Assembly: GCA_027475525.1 (NCBI GenBank)
Contig: JAMWFC010000066.1
Span: 310,001-374,000, forward strand
From: Macrolepiota albuminosa
Lineage: Eukaryota; Basidiomycota; Agaricomycetes; Agaricales; Agaricaceae
Length of the DNA: 64,000 bases
Direction: 5' to 3'
The notes beneath the pieces are model-generated. The model had not been told where the DNA came from. It did no database searches and saw nothing but the letters and a program-made list of their open reading frames with translations. Of this stretch, positions 9,511 through 19,088 are shown in pieces. A program made the position numbers and the translations under genes. How positions within the stretch are numbered: position 1 is the stretch's first letter; each line of letters opens with the position of its first letter.

Positions 9511-11795
9511 GTGATGAGGATCATGGAGATGAAGCGCTTATTTTGGACTATAATCATCGGACTGGGCAAGTAACCTTTATATCATATACCCCTTTAGCCC
9601 CTGAAATCTTGAACACTTCTACGTCGCTTACTAGCGAAGCTTTATCCTACTTATACCTCACTGCATCCGATATTACTGAAAATCTTTCGACAGACACTTA
9701 CTTCGTTTCTTCCCCTGATTCTAAAGAACCTTTGATATCCGGTTTCGCTAGAAACCAGAGTTCTATTTATAATACGTTTGCTAACAACAGTACCCCTAAG
9801 CGCAAAGGGGTTCAGGTTAAAAAGAAATACAAGCCAGTAGCGCTTAAAACGAAACTGGTAGCAAGTGGCGTACCCGAAGAATTTTGCATCGAGAGAAAAA
9901 TCATTGGAGACCCGTTAGCGACCCTTCCCGAGCTTAATCCGAACCCGCCACCCTTCGAGCCTACCGGACGATTCACGGAAGAACGACGGGCGCTATTCCT
10001 TAGCGCCCACGATACAGGCTTTCTATCGACGGCGGAACTAGATGTATTGACCGACATTATGCGAAAACAAAACAAAGCATTTGCTTGGGAGGATTCCGAA
10101 CGCGGTAAACTGAGAACTGACTTCTTTCCACCAGTGGTTATACCAACAATACCTCATGTACCTTGGACCGAGCATAACCGACCGATACCGCCGGGTATTG
10201 AAGCGGAGGTTTGCCAAATTATTTGTTCCAAAATAGCGGTGGGAGTTTACGAGCCTTCCAATTCGGCATACCGGTCGCAATGGTTTTGTGTACTGAAGAA
10301 AAATGGCAAGCTACGTATAGTTCACAGTCTGGAGCCGCTGAACAAAGTCACGATTCATCATTCAGGGGTACCGCCCTTCCCCGATCACGTCGCTGAATCG
10401 TTCGCGGGAAGAATATGTGGCGCTACCCTGGATCTGTACGTTGGCTATGACGAGCGCTTGATTCACCCTTCCTCTCGCGACTTAACGACATTTCAAACGC
10501 CATTCGGAGCGCTACGACTGGTTACACTTCCCATGGGGTGGACGAATTCGGTACCCATATTCCACGACGACATTACGTTTATTCTACAACCCGAAATACC
10601 CCACCATGTGCTTAGTTTTATCGACGATGTTGGCGTTAAGGGCCCAAAAGATTGGCGCCTTGTAGATGGCAAGCCCGAAGTGCACCCGGAAAATCCTAAT
10701 ATCCGCATGGCGCTATGGGACTTCTTCCAATTGGTCAACCGGGTGCTTCAGCGCATGAAATATTGTGGTGGAACGTTCTCAGGACACAAGTTGGTTCTTT
10801 GCGCACCACAATTTAAAATTTTGGGGCACGTTTGCACGCCAGAAGGCAGGATCCCTGAGGAGAGCCGATTAGCGCTTCTGGAGAAGTGGGGGATCTGCCA
10901 TAACCTCTCGGAAGTTCGCGCGTTTCTAGGCACGGTAGGCGTGCTGCGCATGTTCATACACCATTTTTCACATCGAGCGCACGCGCTAAATCGCTTAACT
11001 CGTTCAGGGGTCCCCTTCGAATTCGGACCCGACCAAATTAACACCCAAAAAGACTTAGTGAAGGCGCTGCAGGAAGCGAAGCCATTGGTACCCATCGATT
11101 ATACTACATCCAATCCAGTTATACTTGCTGTCGACACCTCTTACATCGCGGTTGGCTTCTTTTTATGTCAATGTGATAGCGCGAATCGAAAAATCAGATG
11201 CTACAATCGCTTCGGATCGATTACCCTTAACGACAGAGAGTCACGCTATAGTCAGCCCAAACTGGAATTATACGGATTGTTTCGAGCGTTTCAGGCGCTA
11301 CGCATGTATCTTATTGGGGTTCGAAACCTGATCGTCGAAGTTGACGCACGCTACATCAAAGGGATGCTTCAGAACCCAGACATTCAACCCTCGGCTAGCA
11401 TGAATCGCTGGGTAGTAGCGATACTAATGTTCCACTTCGAGCTCGTGCATGTTAAGAGTGCGTTTCACGGACCTGATGGACTATCTAGGCGACCTAGGCA
11501 GCCGGAGGACGAAACGCTAGACGAAAGCGATAAGGACGTATTTGACGACTGGATTGACCGATTGCACGGTTTCATACATATTATTCAATTGCCTATTTCG
11601 GCCCTTCACGAAGACCAACCTGTCTCGACTTGGCTACACCCTATCATCCCGTATCAAGCTCCATCGACCTTTTACACGGCCAGTATCTATAACGTCGCTA
11701 AGCCATATAACGACCTAAAGATAGTCGAGGAACCAAGACCCTTGTGGGAAGATAGTCGCAACCTTCCATATTCGCTAAGCCATATAACGACCTAA
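9477..11795 (+). CDS. pol: Reverse transcriptase-RNase H part of gypsy pol
   Basis: Copies the element RNA. The RT carries IPPGIEAEVCQII, PFGALRLVTLPMGWTNS and the catalytic box SFIDDVGV (Asp-Asp at residues 383-384); the following RNase H begins ILAVDTSYIAVGFF (Asp near 553) and contains LYGLFRAFQALRMYL and VEVDARYIKGM. The frame ends prematurely at 11795 because a 77-bp segment (11695-11771) is repeated directly behind itself. Removing one unit lets the frame run into the integrase at 11819. Because five other 77-bp duplications occur in this window, I think the break is more likely an assembly fault than a mutation. Confidence 0.88.
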   Translation: MRVFSGAIEEMSDEDHGDEALILDYNHRTGQVTFISYTPLAPEILNTSTSLTSEALSYLYLTASDITENLSTDTYFVSSPDSKEPLISGFARNQSSIYNTFANNSTPKRKGVQVKKKYKPVALKTKLVASGVPEEFCIERKIIGDPLATLPELNPNPPPFEPTGRFTEERRALFLSAHDTGFLSTAELDVLTDIMRKQNKAFAWEDSERGKLRTDFFPPVVIPTIPHVPWTEHNRPIPPGIEAEVCQIICSKIAVGVYEPSNSAYRSQWFCVLKKNGKLRIVHSLEPLNKVTIHHSGVPPFPDHVAESFAGRICGATLDLYVGYDERLIHPSSRDLTTFQTPFGALRLVTLPMGWTNSVPIFHDDITFILQPEIPHHVLSFIDDVGVKGPKDWRLVDGKPEVHPENPNIRMALWDFFQLVNRVLQRMKYCGGTFSGHKLVLCAPQFKILGHVCTPEGRIPEESRLALLEKWGICHNLSEVRAFLGTVGVLRMFIHHFSHRAHALNRLTRSGVPFEFGPDQINTQKDLVKALQEAKPLVPIDYTTSNPVILAVDTSYIAVGFFLCQCDSANRKIRCYNRFGSITLNDRESRYSQPKLELYGLFRAFQALRMYLIGVRNLIVEVDARYIKGMLQNPDIQPSASMNRWVVAILMFHFELVHVKSAFHGPDGLSRRPRQPEDETLDESDKDVFDDWIDRLHGFIHIIQLPISALHEDQPVSTWLHPIIPYQAPSTFYTASIYNVAKPYNDLKIVEEPRPLWEDSRNLPYSLSHITT

Positions 11796-11851
11796 AGATA
11801 GTCGAGGAACCAAGACCCTTGTGGGAAGATAGTCGCAACCTTCCATATTCG
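11695..11851. repeat. 77-bp perfect tandem duplication in gypsy pol
   Basis: The bases from TCGCTAAGCC to CCATATTCG occur twice with a period of 77 and no mismatch (80 identical positions). 77 is not a multiple of 3, so it alone causes the end of the RT frame. One of six such duplications in the window. Confidence 0.97.
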
Positions 11852-13300
11852 GCGGTACCTCGTAGCGCCAAGGCTAAGTCAGAAGACCAACGAGTTGATC
11901 AGGTTAGGAAATGGTTACAGGATTTGCGCCGACCATCAGACCTTACGGACACGGAATACGCCACCTTCATTCGATATGCAACGACTTTCTTTGTGGTTGA
12001 AAATCGGCTTTGGCGACGAAATAGGTCTGGCGCTCACAAATTAGTAATCAAGCCAGAGGGCCGCGTCAGGATTTTGCGCACTATGCATGATGACTTGGGA
12101 CACCGAGGACTCTACGCAATGCGGGCGAATTTATTGGAACGTTTTTGGTGGCCTCAAGTTAGCGCCGATATCGCATGGTATATTCGTACTTGTCATCTAT
12201 ATCGACACTATGCACATGCCCAAGTCGGGACGCTACAAGTACATTATCCAGGGAAGGTGTTCTTTGGTACATTGGCTGGAGTTCCGTATGCTCCAGCGGG
12301 AAAATACCGACGCTATAGCTAAGTGGCTCTTCAAAGATGTTATTTGCAGATGGGGAGCCCTTCACGAGATTGTTACAGACAACGGAGTGCCGATAGTTAA
12401 GGCGCTTACCTACCTCGCTAAGAAATACAACATACAGCATATTCGGATCTCAGGATACAATAAACGCGCTAACGGTATAGTGGAAAGGCCACATTTTGAC
12501 GTATGACAGGCGCTATTTAAGGCGGTAGACAGCAACGAAAGTCGCTGGAGCGAAGCGACTTATTCAGTCTTTTGGTCTGAACGAGTTACCGTACAGAAGA
12601 GGATAGGCTGCTCTCCCTACTACGCGGCGACCGGCACCCATCCCCTGCTTCCAGCAGACGTTGTGGAGGCAACATACCTACAACCCCCACCTAACTCAAT
12701 CCTGTCCTCTACTGACCTTATCGCTAGGGCGCCATTGACTTACAACGACGCATGGAGGATCTAGAGCGCCTACACGAGGTGGTATTTCAAGCTAGACGAC
12801 AAGCTGCATTACGATTTGAAAGCGAGCATAGCGCTACTATCCGAGACTACAACTTTACAGCTGGCACCTTAGTGCTAATGCGCAACTCGAAAATTGAAGT
12901 AACCCATAACAAAAAGATGCGACCTCGATACCTAGGGCCCCTCATAGTCGTTTCCCGCAATAGGGGAGGAGCCTACGTACTCTGCGAGCTGGACGGCTTG
13001 GTTTTGCATCGACCGGTAGCGGCGTTTCGACTCATTCCCTACTTAGCGCGTGAACACATTCCACTACCTTTGCCAGCGCTAGACATTGACACGGCCAAAC
13101 TGCGAGAGCTTGAAGAGACTAAGTTGGTGGACGATGATGAGATCACTCCTGATGACGAGAGGAACAATAAAAGACCACAGAAAACGAGGCGCCAGCGGTT
13201 AGCGCCCCCTGCTACGGACTTAAAGCATGCGCTAGTAACCACGAAAGGGGTGCATAAATTGGCGGTACTAATACATGCGGCACTACTAAACTATACTTGA
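11819..13300 (+). pseudogene. pol: Integrase part of gypsy pol, disrupted
   Basis: Integrates the cDNA. The N-terminal zinc-binding region is seen (MHDDLGHRGL ... TCHLYRHY), but the second Cys of the final CxxC is absent because a short segment seems deleted near 12200, which also shifts the frame. The catalytic core then reads on in another frame: first Asp in YIDTMHMPK, second in IVTDNGVP, Glu in GIVERPHF. Immediately after, TGA at 12504-12506 replaces the expected Arg codon (HFDV-stop-QALFKA), and the same frame continues. A further shift near 12750 leads to the C-terminal region (12752-13300), with RPRYLGPLIVVSRNRGGAYVL, the usual integrase tail that binds DNA. Three lesions make integrase activity unlikely. 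Confidence 0.82.
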
Positions 13301-13310
13301 CTACGAAAGT

Positions 13311-14032
13311 TTAAGACAACGACGACGACCGCCGACGAGGGCCTTTGACTCGCTCCTTGTGTCGCCTATAGGCGGGAGGAGCACCGGAAGGGGGACGAAT
13401 GGCAGTGTTAGGCGGAGCGGGAGGAGCGACTGGAGGAGGAGGTATGGGAGCGCGAGGAGGAGGCACGGGAAGGGCGATTGTAGGTGGAGCGTGGGAAGGA
13501 CCCGGGGAGCGGCGGGACGAGTAGGGGACGAGTACCACCCGGCCTCGTCCAAGCGACGCTCTAAAGCTGTGAAAGGAACGATTACGCGGTCGAGCACGGC
13601 TCTACTAGCGCTAAGGTTGACAAGAACCGGAAGAGGGAGCCAGGAAAGGCTCTAGAAAAGAACAGGGAGTTAGCTAACCAAAGCTAGGCAAAAAAGGGGT
13701 ATAGGTACTAACCAAACCCCCGGTCTCGCGGAGAAGACTATGAAGGCTCAACGCGGTACCAGTAATGGTCTGCTCCTACGACACGCATAAGTATTACCTA
13801 AAGCATGCGCTAATAAAGGGTTTACGGTGACTAGGGCCGGGTCCGTATCTATCTCCCATTCGGCGGAGGCCGCTAGCAGGATCCGGTATCGGCGCACAAG
13901 GGTCAATATGTTGCTGTTCTCCTGCGGAAAGCTGCCATCAGGCATTAACACGAGGAAGCGCTCGAGGCGATCTAGGATGAGAGGCCGGTGAATGAGTACG
14001 GGGTCATCAAGAAGGAGGGAAGGTTCTGGCAT
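13311..14032 (-). CDS. Reverse-strand gene 3 of the gypsy element (unknown function)
   Basis: Not recognised. The ATG at 14032 opens MPEPSLLLDDPVLIHRPL; about 78 residues follow, with an amphipathic stretch and no membrane segment, to a likely GTAATACTT donor near 13798. The 3' part reads as a Pro-rich tail (PPPRAPIPPPPVAPPAPP) ending in a basic RRHKERVKGPRRRSSSLS segment, stopping at 13311, ten bases past the convergent pol stop. The exons between are not resolved, so the overall span is an inference. TATTTTA lies 38 nt before the ATG (14070-14076). Composition matches the rest of the element. Confidence 0.4.
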
Positions 14033-14271
14033 GGTATGATACTAACCGGGTTAACAGCGCCTGAACCCATAAAATACCTCAAGCTACATGCAGGGTCGCA
14101 GATACTTGGGAACTCTTACATGCGCAAAACAATCATGAGGGGGGGGGAGGCAGTGATGCATTTCATTTAACTACGACAAAAAGAAATCAACTAGCCAAAG
14201 TCTGTCAGCCCGGTGGCGCCACGAAAAAGAAGGAGCCGACTTATATAAACGACATGGGAGACGGACGAGCA

Positions 14272-14783
14272 TCAAGGCCCGGGCAGAAGGAGAGGCCTGG
14301 GAGGCCTCCAGCCTTCAGCAGGACCACAAAAAAGCCGGCCACCGGTAGACAAGCGAGGCGCCTGGCGAAGCGACGTGTTAGACGGAAGAAAAGAGGTAAT
14401 AAAATGACAAACCAGGTAGTGACTCTCCTCCAGCAGCAGCTCAAGACGTTCTTTCGTTTCCTTGGTCGCAATTTGCTTGATTTGGAGACTATCAGAAGAG
14501 AAGGAGGGCGAAAAAGGCAATAGCGCACCTGAAAAATCCGACTCCAGTTTTTCTCCATACCGAAACGGGTCAACGGCAGGTCATCGTTCCAGATCTCACA
14601 GGCTACACGAAGTAGCTGGCAGTGACGACCTAATTCAACGACTCCGTCGGTCAGTCCGGGTACGCCAACCGCTGGGTAGTGGTGGAAGAACGAGGTAGCA
14701 CGTTCCAGGAAAGTGGGGGGATCAATTACGACGTGAGCACGATCACAACGGGCAGTCCACACGATGCCGGTTGGGCTTTCCAT
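14272..14783 (-). CDS. Reverse-strand gene 2 of the gypsy element, 3 exons (unknown function)
   Basis: Not recognised. Predicted exons: 14529-14783 (85 codons), a second exon after a 53-nt intron (GTGCGC donor, AAG acceptor) coding QIATKETKERLELLLEESHY, and a third after a GTTTGT donor and CGCCAG acceptor, ending in a Trp/Pro-rich tail at 14272. All junctions are phase 0, giving about 135 residues. The second exon looks helical or coiled-coil; no catalytic motif is seen. TATAAA (14821-14826) is 38 nt before the ATG. Alternative acceptors would give a different tail (open to 14241). Lies wholly between pol and the 3' LTR, transcribed against the element. Confidence 0.5.
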
Positions 14784-14820
14784 CGCAAAGACTGATGAGA
14801 TGCTGTCGAGGCATGGGCAA

Positions 14821-14826
14821 TTTATA
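14821..14826 (-). promoter_or_regulatory. TATA box for reverse-strand gene 2
   Basis: TATAAA on the minus strand, 38 nt before the ATG at 14783. Confidence 0.45.
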
Positions 14827-14983
14827 GGACTCGGACGGTGTTTCAACTAGCGACAGCGTGGGAGGGCACTTCTCAAGGGGCTTGAACCCTGACGCAGACA
14901 CGAGCCAATAGGATGCGCTGGAGTCCATTTTAGGTCGCACAAAGAGGGTATTAACCTTCGAGATCTAGCGCTTATACCCACCA

Positions 14984-15309
14984 TCACCGAATAACCACAA
15001 GCGATCAGTGGCACTCTATTTCTTATACATTAAAACTTCTTGCATGAATCGACTTATTTTTCTACAGACGATACCTATTTCTTCCTAGGCTGGCGCGATA
15101 TTGGCTATTGGGTCGCGCTGGTAATAGGGGTTTTTACGCCATGATGATTTACTGAGCATTTCCCCTTTTTCTTACTTTGTATTTTGATTACTTACAAACT
15201 GACGATTTCGAAACAAGGGGAGGGGAGCGTTTATTTTAGTATGGCTATCACAGACTACGTATCAAATTTTTCAAAGTCCACAAAAATTTGAAGCGCTACA
15301 GGCCGGCGA
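14984..15309. other. Spacer between reverse-strand genes 1 and 2
   Basis: More AT-rich than its surroundings (15000-15250). No coding signal; probably holds the 3' end of gene 1 and upstream sequence of gene 2. Confidence 0.4.
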
Positions 15310-17820
15310 CTACGCATCAGACGCGGAGGGAGCGGGATCACCCAATGGAAGCAAGTCCCCGTCTTGAATGGCGTTACTCGCTTGCCACTCAAGCGCATCA
15401 GTGATGTCGTCATGGAGCTCAAGCAGGAGGAGCTCACGGCGCGCTAAGGTGGAAACACGAGGACGGAGGAGGGCGAGTTCGCTACTAACGACGTTGGTCG
15501 CGTCCTCGATCTGGCAAAGTTGTTGATGGAGATCGGCGGCAGGACGAAGGGGAGTGACAGGATAAGAGAACTCATCCCCAAGCCAGGGATAGGCGTTGCC
15601 GGAAACGCGCATGGCGGGGGGAGGAGTCCAAAAAGGATCGAACTTAGCGGAGGTCAGCGGAGAGGCGAACTAACTAGGAAATGCAGACTTACTCGAATGG
15701 TTACGGGAGCACGGGGGGTCCATTCATAGCGCTCATCGCCTGGGGACATGGCCCTAGCGGAAGAAAGGCGGATGCCATAGGAAGGCAAGTACCTCCAGCG
15801 GCGGCGGCGCTCGCCCTGAGCTACTAGGGTCCCTTCGGACTCAGGCGCGGTAGAGGACTCGCGAGTACTGGGGAAGGAAGAGAGGCTACAAGGAGGGGTA
15901 AGAGATGGTGTAATAGGAAGGGCGACGGGGGAGGCGCTAGCCGTGACAGGCTCGGGAGCAGGGGTAGCGCCGGCAACAGACATCACGACATCTTCGGCGG
16001 ATGGGATATCCACGACGACCGGAAGCAAAGGAGTAGGGGACCTGGCGACAAAGAGGTTAGCGCAACCTAAACAGGAAAACACGAACATTACGCACCGATT
16101 ACCACTGGGGCCGCTCTGATAAGGGTTAGCGGCGATAGGGGGAGTAATGCGAAGCAGAAGAGCACGTACCGCCAATAGCGCATCGGTGTCGACCACAGGC
16201 CCAGCCTCATCGTCATCCTCACCCTCAGCATCCCTCTCGGTATCCTCACCTTCATCAGTAGATGACTCGGTAGAAGACAAGACGACGGGAGTAGCAGGCG
16301 CTAGCTCCCGGCGCTTACCGGGACTCTTGCTAGGAGAGGCGACAATAGGCTTATGCTTCGAAGGGACGGGACGACGGGGAGAACGGGCAAAGGGGGCGGT
16401 CACGGTAGTACCATCTTGGGTGATGGGAAGCGCTAGGCTTGCAGCGCTAATCACAGTGGGCTGACGAGTAGCGGCCAGATCGCGTTGCTGCAACACAAAG
16501 GCCCGGGCATTACGAACTAAGACTGCGCGCTCATAATTGCGCTGCATGATAGCGTCCCTACCACGTTCGCGAGTACGAATCCCATTGAAGGCACAGCCCC
16601 GTTTCAACGCATCGCAACGGTAGCAGGGAAGAGAGGCGGTAGGAAACCAGCAACCCTCAGGATCGTTTTCAGACCAGCATTTATCGCACTGGGAAAGAAG
16701 TTAGCGACGTCATCAAACTTTCAGGGACAAACATGCACTTACCGCACCAATCTTCGCCCTAAAGGCGCGGCACTCCACGGGTGCCACCGTAACCTTCTTC
16801 TTAGTGCCGAGCACCTGGACACCAGCCGGGAGGCCGGTATCAATGACGGTAGTATCGCGACGAAGGCGCAGCAAATCACGAAGCTCCACATCGGTAAACA
16901 TAATTTGGTTGGGCGCCTAAGAAGGGCTCGATCAGGCGCTAGAGACAAGCGATCTTAAAAGGAAACACTTACGACATACAAAGGGGCAACACGAGCAGGG
17001 AGATTGACCTAAGAAGAAGAGTGAGTAGAAGAACTAGAGGCAAGAAGACAAGGACGCACGGTACGTTTAGGAGGACTAGCGAGAGTAGGGGGCACGTGAT
17101 TAATAACGACGGCGAAGTTACGGGGGGGAAGGCGAGAAATAGTATGGGTAGGTCCGGGCCGGGGCTCACTGGCAGTAATGGCAATCCGTTTGATGGCCGA
17201 GTGAGGAGGCGCAGTACGAGTGGGAGAAGCGACGATGGGTGCAGGGCGAGCAGGAGAAGCATTGCCACGAAAAGGACTACCAAGAACGGGAGGAGGCAGA
17301 ACGGAAACAGGAGCAGCAGGAGCGGCCGGAACGGAAGGAACGGTAGAGGCCGACGGGGCGCTAGGAAGACTTGCAACGGTGGGCGACGTAGCAACCGACT
17401 ACTCAGGGTTAACACGGAAAATGTGAGGAAGAAAAGGAGGGAACTCACCTCGCCAACCTTGGTACTAGCCAGCAGGGCGTCGATCTCGTTGGATAGGGAA
17501 GGAGCCTAGTATGGGCGCTGAACCTTAGCGCCACGAACCTAAAATCAAACCTAAAAACTTACGAACAAGTCCACGAACGGTAGCAACCAATCGGCACCCT
17601 CATATTCACGGTACCAAGCCATGCACCATTCACGAATCTCGACGCCCCGCGCCCAGGAACTGTCAGAGCCGCGGACCACGAGCCAGCACCGATAGAGTTG
17701 CATAATGCCAGGGACGGTTTGTGGCGCATCGGCGGGACCGACAGACTTAGCGCGATCGAATAAATAAGAGGCTTTAGCCAGGAAATTGCGAAGAGCAGAG
17801 GCATCGAAAGGAGTGGACAT
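15310..17820 (-). CDS. Reverse-strand gene 1 of the gypsy element: 7-exon Zn2Cys6-like protein
   Basis: About 735 residues, encoded against the element. Exons I can phase: 17563-17820 (MSTPFDASALRNFLAKASYL), 17449-17505, a Pro/Ala/Ser-rich exon of about 120 codons, a short exon ending PLYV, an exon 16744-16912 (ELRDLLRLRRDTTVIDTG), a long exon from about 16690, and 15310-15660. Introns are about 50-60 nt and the phases agree at every junction. At the fifth junction a cysteine cluster is completed: CX2CX8CX8CX2CX6C, beginning CDKCWSEN and ending ALKRGC. This resembles a fungal Zn2Cys6 DNA-binding cluster, whose usual second spacing is X6. An acidic Ser/Glu region and a basic segment follow. 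TATAAAA (17871-17877) lies 51 nt before the ATG. The gene appears intact. Possible roles (regulator, Gag partner, captured host gene) are only guesses. Confidence 0.6.
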
Positions 17821-17870
17821 GTTGGAAAGATGGGAAGGAAAACACGAGAAGGTGAAGGGCTAAAAACGAT

Positions 17871-17877
17871 TTTTATA
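17871..17877 (-). promoter_or_regulatory. TATA box for reverse-strand gene 1
   Basis: TATAAAA on the minus strand, 51 nt before the ATG at 17820 and about 90 bp inside the 3' LTR border, so the gene does not need the LTR promoter. Confidence 0.5.
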
Positions 17878-17957
17878 AGGCGCCGGCGGCATCATACGGA
17901 CCGTAGCGCAGTCAAATTAATGACGGCGTTTGACTGAGGACAGTCAATTTTTCAGTT

Positions 17958-17966
17958 GGGGGGAGA
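17958..17966 (+). other. Polypurine tract
   Basis: GGGGGGAGA directly before the 3' LTR start (TGATAGG at 17967); the usual plus-strand primer of LTR retrotransposons. Confidence 0.85.
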
Positions 17967-19019
17967 TGATAGGCTTCTACTCGGACTGAGCGCATCAAGG
18001 GACATTATAGGCCAACCGACACTTGACGTATTCAGGACTCTAGCGACCAGTTGGGAATATAGAGCAGCTCTAGCTCTGGCAAATTACTACAGGATGTGGA
18101 AACTTATCCTAACCCCTAGCTACCAGGCCTACAGCGCACTCCTTTCACCTAGCCCAAGGACAAAGGAGGCTCATAACGTATAGCGCTAACACAATGGCGG
18201 GAGAGGACTATAACTAAACCCCGATCACTTCCAGAAGGAGCCAGCAGCAGGCGCTGCCATTGGACGAGGCACTTCAATCAGAAGTCTAAAGGGATCAATG
18301 ACGGCGGCACTGGATATACTTAAATCCAACATCTGGACCTGATAGGAACTAATACAATGAGTAGCGCTGACATTAGCGCTCACGGCGTCTGTCGAGGATT
18401 TTCTGACCATACCCCGGAACGGCCTGGCCAATCGGAGTTATAGAAAAGTGAGCAGACTCATACAACTCTAAGTCAATATAGAGTCACCGCAGGTCGCCGT
18501 GGGTCATAACGCCGTTGGTCGCCATCAGCCATGTGCACAAGGTCGCCGTTAGAGTAAACCACGAGGAGAGGCGCTAGGAGGTAGCGCCGCAGATGGACTT
18601 GTATCTTGGCAAACACGGTAGCGCACTGTATATAAAATAGCTACTTTTCATGTATATAATAACGAATTGTAACCCCTCGAACTCACAGTTACACTTAGCG
18701 TTCAACTCGCGCTAGCTTCCTTCGACTTCGTCTCTAAGTCGGGTGCTAGCTTCGTCTATTTCGTCTTCATCGTTTACGGTGCCACCTACGGGCACAATAC
18801 GCGGCGCTATTCGTCTTTTCTCCAATATTCTTGCCTAAACTACGACGCTTACCGTCTGCCAGGTAGCCCCCGAAGCGCTATAATCTAGCGCATCGTTTTA
18901 CTACTTCCACTCGAGCACACCGGGACCCTGTCAGGACTCCTCACAACTACGTACGCCAAGCGCTGGAGACGGTGTTGTACTGCGTATACGTCCAGCGCAC
19001 CCAACCACAGTTGGCGTCA
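17967..19019 (+). repeat. 3' LTR of the gypsy element
   Basis: 1053 bp, TG...CA. Nearly identical to 5770-6836 apart from a 14-bp length difference and scattered substitutions. Confidence 0.95.
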
Positions 19020-19088
19020 TCAACGTGATTCCCCCGTTGTGAAGTGTGGCTTTATGAGTTGTGAAAATTTTGCTTACCTATGGGCAGC

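Larger units (their letters stand above)
5770..19019 (+). mobile_element. Ty3/gypsy LTR retrotransposon, 13.25 kb, with reverse-strand genes
   Basis: Bounded by 1067-bp and 1053-bp direct LTRs beginning TGATAGG and ending GGCGTCA. Internal order: candidate primer site, gag-protease, RT-RNase H, integrase, then a 4.6-kb segment with three genes on the opposite strand, a polypurine tract and the 3' LTR. The LTRs differ by a 14-bp duplication and a small number of substitutions, so insertion is recent. I could not find a clean 5-bp target duplication (AACGC before, TCAAC after). Pol is broken by a 77-bp tandem duplication (possibly an assembly artefact), a small integrase deletion and one TGA, so this copy is probably not autonomous. 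It sits inside Ngaro-like copy 2, between its recombinase gene and repeat B1. Confidence 0.93.

Noticed and set aside
16969..17448. 159-codon minus-strand Leu-rich frame resembling a membrane protein
   Set aside because: It is an alternative frame of the Pro/Ala/Ser-rich exon of reverse-strand gene 1, whose splice phases support the other frame.
5765..19024. Target site duplication of the gypsy element from the shared AACG near both ends
   Set aside because: The four bases are not adjacent to both LTR ends (one base off on the left, two on the right), so they are not a convincing duplication.
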